Source: JAJPHU01 sp035553375 (GTDB lineage Bacteria; Planctomycetota; Planctomycetia; Gemmatales; Gemmataceae). Taken from it: a DNA stretch of 64,000 nucleotides. The stretch spans positions 31,897 through 95,896 of the forward strand of contig DATNCY010000370.1 of NCBI GenBank assembly GCA_035553375.1, given 5' to 3'. A program made the translations under genes and the position numbers. Positions 58,027 to 64,000 of the stretch are shown here, one piece after another. Positions within the stretch are counted from its first letter, which is position 1; each line of letters starts with the position of its first letter. The notes below the pieces were generated by a model. The model did not search any database and was not told where the DNA came from. It worked only from the letters and a program-made list of their open reading frames with translations.

Positions 58027-58890
58027 ATGTCGATTCGATTCATCTTCGCCGCGTTCGCCATCAGTCTGAGCGTCGCCGGGATGGCGTGCGCCGATGAAAC
58101 GCAAGAGCAAAAGACAGCGCCGACCGAAACCTTGGCCAAGAATGCGCGGATCGTGCTGGCCGCTATCATCAAGGCCGCTGACGAAAATCAGCGTCTGCCG
58201 CAGCGCGGCACGCCGAGCGCACGCGGTCCCTTCCGCCGAACCGGCGATGAACTCACTGTCTATTACGTCCGTATCGGCGCGGCTGCCGCTCGCCGCCTGC
58301 CGGGCGAGCAAGCAGCATCGGCCTATTTGCTGGCGCTGGGCATCGCGCTGGACGATTCAACGCTGCTGCGCTCGAACTTGCTGACTCGTTCCCTGTGGCG
58401 GAGCGTGGAATCCAACGAGGCACGCAAACAGCGACTGCGTGTGCTTGGTGAACCGGCGCTGCACGGGCGGCATGACCTGGCGCAGCACTTCTCCGTCTCG
58501 GCCGCGCTGACCGCCGTGATGGGAGCCAAGGCCGCCGAGAGCGCGGGCATCGTCAAGGAATTGCTCGATTCACGCGGCGGCAGCGGCTTCAGCTTCGCCG
58601 ACCTGTCCGCCGACTTCGCCGGCATTGCCTTCGCCCGCCGCTTGCTCGCCAAACCGAGCCGATTGGCGGACATTGAAAAATCGTTCCGTATCGGCGATTA
58701 CGCCATCTCACCGCGCGGCTTGCCGGAGGGGATGATGGCTGCGGACTTCGCCAAGAAATACGGCTCGATCAAGGATGAACGCTTCCAGCACATGCAGAAA
58801 GACATCCGTAAACGCATCGACGCCCTGCCCGGCTACCGCAGTCCGGGTTCCAAACAAGAATTGAACCGCCAAGACGCCAAGAAGCACTAA
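58027..58890 (+). CDS. Secreted protein of unknown function
   Basis: From 58027 (GGAAGAGGATTCCTT upstream) the protein has 287 residues. It has a signal peptide (FIFAAFAISLSVAGMACADE) and a mostly helical body with PFRRTGDELTVYYVRIGAAA, LLALGIALDDSTLLRSN and FSFADLSADFAGIAFARRLL. I do not recognise a family. The last residues NRQDAKKH come from the dispersed 17-base motif also seen at 43965-43981, which suggests that the original C-terminus was replaced. It is divergent from the cytochrome gene. Confidence 0.68.
   Translation: MSIRFIFAAFAISLSVAGMACADETQEQKTAPTETLAKNARIVLAAIIKAADENQRLPQRGTPSARGPFRRTGDELTVYYVRIGAAAARRLPGEQAASAYLLALGIALDDSTLLRSNLLTRSLWRSVESNEARKQRLRVLGEPALHGRHDLAQHFSVSAALTAVMGAKAAESAGIVKELLDSRGGSGFSFADLSADFAGIAFARRLLAKPSRLADIEKSFRIGDYAISPRGLPEGMMAADFAKKYGSIKDERFQHMQKDIRKRIDALPGYRSPGSKQELNRQDAKKH
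58867..58883. repeat. Short dispersed motif CGCCAAGACGCCAAGAA, copy 2
   Basis: Identical to 43965-43981. Here it encodes the last residues (RQDAKK) of the secreted protein gene ending at 58890. Confidence 0.6.
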
Positions 58891-58897
58891 CTTGATG

Positions 58898-58964
58898 GGC
58901 GAACGGCCGGCGTAAGCCGGCTGGTGCAGGCCAAAAACCAGCCGGCTTACGCCGACCGTTCGCC
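58898..58964. repeat. Palindromic repeat P1, copy D
   Basis: Arms 58898-58925 (ggcgaacggccggcgtaagc...) and 58937-58964 are complementary over 28 bases with one mismatch and an 11-base loop. It begins seven bases after the stop of the secreted protein gene and precedes the prolyl oligopeptidase gene. Confidence 0.92.
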
Positions 58965-58990
58965 ATTCTGTTACAGCTAAGGAGTTTTTT

Positions 58991-61132
58991 ATGGACCGTA
59001 TTGCCGCGATCGGATTGTTCGCCTTGCCCCTGTTGCTAACCATCCTTCCTGCCGTTCGCGCGGACGATTCGCCTCCGGCGACGGCGAAGAAACCCGTGAC
59101 CGACACCTATCACGGTGTTAAGGTCATCGACCCGTATCGTTGGCTGGAAAATGGCGACGATCCAGCGGTCAAGAAATGGAGTCGAGAACAGAACAAATAC
59201 GCTCGCCATTATCTCGATAGTCAGCCGGACCTGACGGCGCTGCGTAAACAGTTGACCGCGTTGAACAGCGCCGCCTCCGCCGATTATTTCGCCCTCACGT
59301 ATCGCAGCGGCAAACTGTTCGCACTCAAAATGCAGCCGCCGAAGAATCAACCGTTTCTCATCACCCTGAAGTCCGCCGACGAACCCAAGAGCGAGCAAAT
59401 CATTGTCGATCCCAACAAGATCAACGCGAAAGGGACGACGGCCCTTGATTTCTATGTACCCTCGCTCGATGGCCAGCGCGTGGCCGTGTCGCTGTCGGAG
59501 GGCGGCAGCGAAGAGGGCACGGTACACGTCTACGAGACGAAAACGGGCAAGGAATTGAGCGATGTGATCCCGCGCGTCAACGGCGGCACGGCCGGCGGCA
59601 GCGTGACCTGGAACGCTGACGGCTCCGGCTTTTGGTACACCCGCTATCCACGCGGCAGCGAACGACCGAAGGAAGACCTCAATTTCTATCAGCAGATTTA
59701 TTTCCACAAACTCGGCACAGCGACGACGGAAGACACCTACGCGCTCGGTAAAGACTTTCCGCGCATCGCCGAGATTCAGCTGCGCACCTCGCCGGACGGC
59801 AAGCACATTCTCGCCCTCGTCGCCAACGGCGACGGTGGCGAATTCGCGCATTACCTCCTTGGCCCCTCCGGTAAATGGGTACAATTGACGCATTTCGATG
59901 ACAAGATCACCGGAGCCGCCTTCGGTCAGGATCAGGCGTTGTATTTGCTGTCACGCAACGGCACGCCGCGTGGTCAGATTCTGCGGCTGCCGCTGGCCAA
60001 TCCCAACCTGAAAGAAGCCAAAACGATCGTTAAGGAAAGCGAAGCCGCCATCCAAGGTTTTGTCGCCACGGATAACCGGCTGTACGTCGCCGATCTCGTC
60101 GGGGGGCCATCGCAGGTGCGCGTTTTCGATCTGGAAGGCAAAGCGCAAAAGCCGGTGCCGGTGCCGGCCATTTCCTCGGTCGCCCAGGTGGTGCGGATCA
60201 AGGACGATGTGGTGCTGTTTCGCGGCGAGACTTACCTACAACCGCCGGCATGGTATCGCTTCGATCCGGCCAACGGCAAGGCGATCAAGACGGCTCTCTT
60301 CCGTACCTCGCCGGCTGACTTCAGCGATTACGAGGTGACGCGCGATTTCGCCGTCTCGAAGGACGGCACGAAGGTTCCGCTGAACATAATCCACAAAAAA
60401 GGTCTCAAGCTCAATGGAACCAATCCGACGATCCTCTACGGTTACGGTGGTTACGGCGTCAGTCTGTCGCCGCGCTTCCGCGTGGGCCGTAAGGTGTGGC
60501 TGGAACAGGGCGGCGTGTATGTCGTGGGCAACCTGCGCGGCGGCGGCGAGTATGGCGAGGCATGGCATCGAGCCGGCAACCTGACGAACAAGCAAAACGT
60601 CTTTGATGACTTCATCGCCTGCGCGAATTATCTGATCGAACACAAATACACCAACACGAAGAAATTGGCCATTGAGGGCGGCAGCAACGGCGGTCTTCTC
60701 ATGGGGGCCGCGCTGACGCAGCATCCCTCGCTCTTCCGCGCCGTGGTTTGTCACGTCGGCGTTCTCGATATGCTGCGCGTCGAACTGCATCCCAACGGTG
60801 CCTTCAACGTCACCGAATACGGTACCGTGAAGGACCGCAAACAGTTCGAGGCGTTGGTTGCGTACTCGCCCTATCATCGTGTGAAGGAGGGAACCGCTTA
60901 TCCGGCGGTGTTGTTCTTGACGGGAGAAAATGATCCGCGCGTCGATCCGGCGAACTCACGCAAGATGACGGCGCGCGTGCAGGCCGCGACTTCATCGCGT
61001 TTGCCCGTGCTGCTGCGCGTCAGTTTCGATTCGGGCCACGGCATCGGCACGTCGCTGCGCGAACGCATTGCGCAAGAGTCCGATGTGTATGCGTTTCTGT
61101 TCGCGCAACTGGGCATGAAATACAAGAATTGA
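58991..61132 (+). CDS. Secreted prolyl oligopeptidase (S9 family)
   Basis: This 713-residue serine peptidase cuts short peptides after proline. It has a signal peptide (IGLFALPLLLTILPAVRADD) and the family's N-terminal segment (HGVKVIDPYRWLE). Residues about 80-430 form a beta-propeller that limits substrate size. The C-terminal alpha/beta-hydrolase domain has the nucleophile in EGGSNGGLLMGA (Ser about 561), an aspartate in GENDPRVDP and a histidine in DSGHGIGT. Start preceded by TAAGGAG. The length matches the family. Confidence 0.93.
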   Translation: MDRIAAIGLFALPLLLTILPAVRADDSPPATAKKPVTDTYHGVKVIDPYRWLENGDDPAVKKWSREQNKYARHYLDSQPDLTALRKQLTALNSAASADYFALTYRSGKLFALKMQPPKNQPFLITLKSADEPKSEQIIVDPNKINAKGTTALDFYVPSLDGQRVAVSLSEGGSEEGTVHVYETKTGKELSDVIPRVNGGTAGGSVTWNADGSGFWYTRYPRGSERPKEDLNFYQQIYFHKLGTATTEDTYALGKDFPRIAEIQLRTSPDGKHILALVANGDGGEFAHYLLGPSGKWVQLTHFDDKITGAAFGQDQALYLLSRNGTPRGQILRLPLANPNLKEAKTIVKESEAAIQGFVATDNRLYVADLVGGPSQVRVFDLEGKAQKPVPVPAISSVAQVVRIKDDVVLFRGETYLQPPAWYRFDPANGKAIKTALFRTSPADFSDYEVTRDFAVSKDGTKVPLNIIHKKGLKLNGTNPTILYGYGGYGVSLSPRFRVGRKVWLEQGGVYVVGNLRGGGEYGEAWHRAGNLTNKQNVFDDFIACANYLIEHKYTNTKKLAIEGGSNGGLLMGAALTQHPSLFRAVVCHVGVLDMLRVELHPNGAFNVTEYGTVKDRKQFEALVAYSPYHRVKEGTAYPAVLFLTGENDPRVDPANSRKMTARVQAATSSRLPVLLRVSFDSGHGIGTSLRERIAQESDVYAFLFAQLGMKYKN

Positions 61133-61157
61133 GTTGTCCCGTTCGCGCAGGAAAAAA

Positions 61158-61183
61158 GCCGATGGGGTCTTTACCCCATCGGC
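61158..61183 (-). terminator. Rho-independent terminator
   Basis: Arms 61158-61167 (gccgatgggg) and 61174-61183 are perfectly complementary over 10 bases with a 6-base loop. On the minus strand the hairpin is followed by tttttt, so it ends transcription of the TIGR03000 gene; it may also serve the plus-strand peptidase gene. Confidence 0.88.
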
Positions 61184-61203
61184 CATCTTGCCACAGTCAT
61201 CCG

Positions 61204-61932
61204 CTATTTCGTGAAGTCGATCACTTGCGAAGAATTCGCCTGCACATGGATAGGGCGTGTCTGCTCGACCGGCTTTCCGTTCTCCATCCAGCGTGCCTTG
61301 ACCGTGTAGATAAAATCTTCGCCCGGCGTCAACGGCGGCGTAACGAACTTCCGCTCTGGTCCCTTCTGCGTGGTCTTGGTGCCGTTAAACCATAACTCGG
61401 CGCTTTCGGGCACCACGACCGTTACTTCGGCCTTGTTCTCTTTCCGCTTTACTTGCGGCAACTCTTCCGGCATCGGTTGCTGGGGCGCTTGCGGTCGCGG
61501 CGGAGGAGGATTGGCGTCCGGGTTCAGCGGCGGTTTCATGGGAGAGTACGGGCCAGCGGAGCCGTAGGGAGCGATACCATACCCGTAATTCATCGCCGGA
61601 TAGCCGAAACTATAGAAACTATAACCGACACGCGGGACGCCGTAGCCGTAGACGCCGGAACCAAGACCATAGCCCAGGCCGTACCCCAGACGAAGCCCTG
61701 TGCCAAGCCCCAGACCAAATCCCCCGTAACCTCGACCGTAGAGACCGTAGCCACCGAAATAGCCCGGACGAACGTATCCAACGCCCCCATAGGGACCGAC
61801 CATAACCCCGCCGTAACGCGGGCCTACGAATTGGACGATGCCGAAGCCGGCCTGTGCCGTACTGGCGGCCAACACGAGGCCGGCAACGGCGGCAAGCCCC
61901 CGTTTCAATGAGAAAAGACGAAATCCAGTCAT
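61204..61932 (-). CDS. TIGR03000-domain secreted protein with glycine/tyrosine-rich region
   Basis: This 242-residue protein has a signal peptide (LAAVAGLVLAASTAQAGFG). A low-complexity glycine/tyrosine-rich stretch follows (about residues 30-125, of GYGLGYGLGSG type) and a proline-rich linker. The C-terminal TIGR03000 domain (about 170-242) has AEVTVVVPESAELWFNG, then RKFVTPPLTPG and QVIDFTK. That domain is known mainly from planctomycetes and its role is unknown. The Gly/Tyr region suggests a surface or structural protein. Start at 61932 with AGGAGACACC upstream; a perfect terminator follows the stop. Confidence 0.9.
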   Translation of the reverse strand: MTGFRLFSLKRGLAAVAGLVLAASTAQAGFGIVQFVGPRYGGVMVGPYGGVGYVRPGYFGGYGLYGRGYGGFGLGLGTGLRLGYGLGYGLGSGVYGYGVPRVGYSFYSFGYPAMNYGYGIAPYGSAGPYSPMKPPLNPDANPPPPRPQAPQQPMPEELPQVKRKENKAEVTVVVPESAELWFNGTKTTQKGPERKFVTPPLTPGEDFIYTVKARWMENGKPVEQTRPIHVQANSSQVIDFTK

Positions 61933-61956
61933 GGTGTCTCCTGTTTTATCGTGCAA

Positions 61957-62255
61957 TCAACCCAAAAATGCCTCTGGGTGTGAACATGTCCGATCCGCCG
62001 TCATCCTCGTAAACAATCCATGTTTTGGAGATAAAAAAAACTCGCAATTGTCCGTTTTACCTTCGCTTGTCGTCGGGAATCCTTCCTTGCCCATTCTCAT
62101 TCCCTCTTTTACTGCAAATCGAGCGCCGGGAGAAAGTTCATCGGAAGGGCGAGAGATCTGGGCTGTTAAACAGGCTCCCTTGTCATGTTAGAATATCATC
62201 AACCCCTCGTCTCCTCAATGGTTTGCGGATCTTCCATCCAGTGGAGAGCGGAACA
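61957..62255. other. Divergent intergenic region, nothing recognised
   Basis: About 300 bases between the TIGR03000 gene (minus) and the small secreted protein gene (plus). There is a locally A-rich stretch (gataaaaaaaact at about 62030) but no convincing open frame, repeat or hairpin. Promoters for both genes must lie here. Confidence 0.4.
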
Positions 62256-62816
62256 ATGCAATTCAAACGGATCTTGCTGATCCTCGTGGGCTTCCTGCCG
62301 TCGTCTCACGCCGTTGCTTGCTGGAAAGAGGTCGAACCGCGCGGCTTCGCTTCACGATGCCCGATCGTCGTCACGGGAACCATCACGAAAATCGACGCCG
62401 GTTGTCCTTGTGACAATCCCAGCTATGACATCGCTCACATCACGATCTCGGCGATCCATAAGAATCGGCTCAAGGATGTTCCCCTCTCGAACGGCAGTGT
62501 CATTCAGGTTCGCATGGCCGCTCGCGATGCGAAGATCAAGACCTCTACGGACCTTCGTTATCCCTTGAAAGACAAGGCTCTCTGGTTAATCGTCCTCGAT
62601 GCGAACGGGCAGTTCTCGCTCAATTCACATCCCGTACAACGACAACCTTTGGACAAAGATCCGAAGACGCTTCTCGGCGAAATCTTCAATGTGGACAAGA
62701 CGGGCAAATGGATCGGAACCCATACGAAGGCCGAGTGGATCGCCTGGCTGAAAGCCAACAACGGCCATCCGGGAAAGGAGAGCAAACAAAGCGAATCCGG
62801 CTCGCGGAAGCGATGA
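62256..62816 (+). CDS. Small secreted protein of unknown function
   Basis: From 62256 (GGAGAGCGGAACA upstream) the protein has 186 residues. It has a signal peptide (ILLILVGFLPSSHAVACW) and cysteines at CWKE, SRCP, GCPC, which suggest disulfides. The beta-rich body contains VVTGTITKIDAG and ALWLIVLDANGQF, a pattern recalling OB-fold or NTR-like secreted domains. No firm family. The frame extends upstream to 62025, but the good ribosome binding site and signal peptide support the later start. Confidence 0.65.
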   Translation: MQFKRILLILVGFLPSSHAVACWKEVEPRGFASRCPIVVTGTITKIDAGCPCDNPSYDIAHITISAIHKNRLKDVPLSNGSVIQVRMAARDAKIKTSTDLRYPLKDKALWLIVLDANGQFSLNSHPVQRQPLDKDPKTLLGEIFNVDKTGKWIGTHTKAEWIAWLKANNGHPGKESKQSESGSRKR

Positions 62817-62829
62817 CTCAAGACCTCGC

Positions 62830-63744
62830 TCATTCCTCCTTCCTCTTTTCCGAACGAACGCTGGCGTAAACCGCGACGGCCAAGACAACTGCACCGCCCA
62901 AGATCGTGCGTGCGGACGGTGCCTCATGGAGTATGAGAGCCGCGAGAACAACTCCGTAAACCGGCTCCAGACAGGCGATCATACTGGCCGTGCGCGTCGA
63001 AATACCGCTCATGCCGGCGATAAACAGCGAATGCGCGATCGCCGTACACAGGACGCCGAGGACGGCGAGCAACAGTACATCGTTGAGGGTTACAGTCGGC
63101 CAGCGCCGAATGACGAACGGTAGCAGGGCGACGGCGGCGAAGGCATCTTGATACAACGCGATCGTGATGCTGGAATGCTGGCGGACGTACTTGCGATTGA
63201 GCAACGACAGTAGGGCGAACGTCAGACCGGAAGCGACGCCCCACAGCACGCCCCGCATGACGCGATCGTTCAGATGGAAGTTTGGCACGAGGATAGCAAT
63301 GCCGGCCAGGGCCACGGCGGCGAGAAGGGCATCGCTCGCATGCAGTTTTTCGCGGAAAAACAGTGGTTCCAGAAAGACGACGAAGATAGGGAAGGTCGAG
63401 TAGGTAATGAGCGCCAAGGCAACACTGGATGTCTGCACGGAGAGAAAAAAGGTTGTCCAGTGTATGGCAAGCAATACGCCGAGGACGGCAAAGGCGAGCA
63501 GGTTCCACGGCGACACCGATCCGCCAGCGCCCCGCCACCATGTAGCGACGAGAAACAACGTCAGGGAAGCGAAAACGACTCGGCCAAAGACGATAACGAC
63601 CGGCTCCAGAGTCAGGAGTTTGCCGAACAGTCCGGCGAGTCCAAAGAGCAGGACGGCGGCATGGATTCGTAGGATGTTGCGAGTGTGTTGCGACATGGAA
63701 ATATTATCCGGCCGCGAGGGCCGAACGTCGTGGGCCGCATTCAT
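62830..63744 (-). CDS. EamA/DMT-superfamily transporter
   Basis: This 304-residue protein has ten membrane helices in two EamA halves (LLFGLAGLFGKLLTLEPV, FLSVQTSSVALALITYSTFP, then SLFIAGMSGISTRTASMIAC and LEPVYGVVLAALILHE). This is typical of drug/metabolite exporters of the RhaT/YdcZ class. The ATG at 63744 overlaps the stop of an upstream fragment (63741-63840) as ATGA, so it was coupled to that gene; an in-frame ATG at 63696 is a shorter alternative. Substrate unknown. Confidence 0.88.
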   Translation of the reverse strand: MNAAHDVRPSRPDNISMSQHTRNILRIHAAVLLFGLAGLFGKLLTLEPVVIVFGRVVFASLTLFLVATWWRGAGGSVSPWNLLAFAVLGVLLAIHWTTFFLSVQTSSVALALITYSTFPIFVVFLEPLFFREKLHASDALLAAVALAGIAILVPNFHLNDRVMRGVLWGVASGLTFALLSLLNRKYVRQHSSITIALYQDAFAAVALLPFVIRRWPTVTLNDVLLLAVLGVLCTAIAHSLFIAGMSGISTRTASMIACLEPVYGVVLAALILHEAPSARTILGGAVVLAVAVYASVRSEKRKEE

Positions 63745-63840
63745 CTCCGCGCCGTGCAGCGGGCGAAAGCGGTTCGGATCTGTTGTAACCCCGCATCGGT
63801 GCTGGAAGTATCGTGCATGAGGCCATCCAGGTTTGTCAGG
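63741..63840 (-). pseudogene. 3' remnant of a gene cut by an IS4-type element
   Basis: In frame, this segment reads TNLDGLMHDTSSTDAGLQQI, then RTAFARCTARR and a TGA that overlaps the DMT transporter start as ATGA. The upstream part of the gene is replaced by the 3' end of an IS4-type transposase and a short non-coding strip. I do not recognise the protein. Confidence 0.5.
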
Positions 63841-63867
63841 CCGTTAACAGGTCTGAGATGAATGGCA

Positions 63868-64000
63868 TTAACTTTGTCCCTCCTCCCCCACCGCGAGGAG
63901 CGCCGCGCGTAGTTCGGCACGGGGTTTCGTGAGGAGATCATATGGCTTCGGGCGTCGTTTCTTGGCACGCGGTTCCACTCGGTCGGGGCGATCGGGGTTT
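63868..64000 (-). mobile_element. 3' end of an IS4-family transposase, cut by the window end
   Basis: On the minus strand the frame entering from 64000 reads NPDRPDRVEPRAKKRRPKPY, then DLLTKPRAELRAALLAVGE and ends at 63868-63870. The stretch RVEPRAKKRRPKPYxLLTKPR is the characteristic C-terminus of IS4-type DDE transposases. Only about 43 residues lie in the window; the catalytic part is outside. The element's end should lie between 63840 and 63868, but I cannot identify the terminal repeat. Confidence 0.8.

Noticed and set aside
62025..62255. Longer N-terminus for the 62256 gene
   Set aside because: A signal peptide and ribosome binding site mark the 62256 start; the upstream part is unlike a protein.

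Overview
The window looks like chromosomal DNA of a planctomycete of the Gemmata group (Gemmataceae). The evidence is its GC-rich sequence, ECF sigma factors fused to membrane segments and WD40 propellers, an ECF sigma gene next to a Ser/Thr kinase, a TIGR03000-type protein, PVC-type cytochrome c/dehydrogenase and ceramidase-like secreted proteins, and a hopanoid locus with squalene-hopene cyclase, HpnA, HpnH and HpnG. I saw no rRNA, tRNA or CRISPR array. This placement rests on gene families, not on any database comparison.

Layout. 1-5100: small secreted or unknown proteins, a stand-alone Clp_N-like protein, lpxB, and several decayed fragments including the C-terminal end of a type ISP restriction-modification enzyme. 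5100-9550: a Tat-exported Gfo/Idh/MocA oxidoreductase, a Uma2-type nuclease, an FAD oxidoreductase and hpnA. 9640-16360: a signalling island (ECF sigma, kinase with an anti-sigma-like zinc motif, leucine-rich-repeat membrane protein) and a VapC-type toxin-antitoxin pair. 16500-20480: shc, hpnH, hpnG. 20490-24150: a receiver-GGDEF protein, a group 2-type sigma-70 factor and a TetR regulator with a likely operator. 24260-32905: membrane fusion protein plus two HAE1-type RND pumps. 33000-39200: ceramidase-like protein, two TPR proteins, metallophosphoesterase, nucleotidyltransferase-like protein, DUF883-like protein. 39268-45547 (minus): a TolC-RND-membrane fusion protein efflux operon. 45670-54600 (minus): a DUF1080-like protein and three consecutive large ECF-sigma fusion proteins. 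54770-63740: a large cytochrome c/dehydrogenase, a prolyl oligopeptidase, a TIGR03000 protein and a DMT transporter. The window ends in the 3' end of an IS4-type transposase.

How the genes work together. shc, hpnH, hpnG and hpnA form a hopanoid (ribosylhopane side chain) pathway split by the signalling and toxin-antitoxin block. The two RND systems are separate efflux units, one under a TetR regulator and without a local TolC, the other with its own TolC. The ECF-kinase-LRR cluster and the three ECF fusion proteins are membrane-linked transcription signalling modules.

The most unusual features are of two kinds. First, several families of long palindromic repeats have entered genes: one supplies most of the first 31 codons of hpnG, one lies in the signal region of a membrane fusion protein, one forms the C-terminus of another, and one supplies the stop codon of shc. 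Second, two of the three ECF fusion genes are broken at the same domain boundary, by an in-frame TGA in one and a frameshift in the other, while the third is intact.
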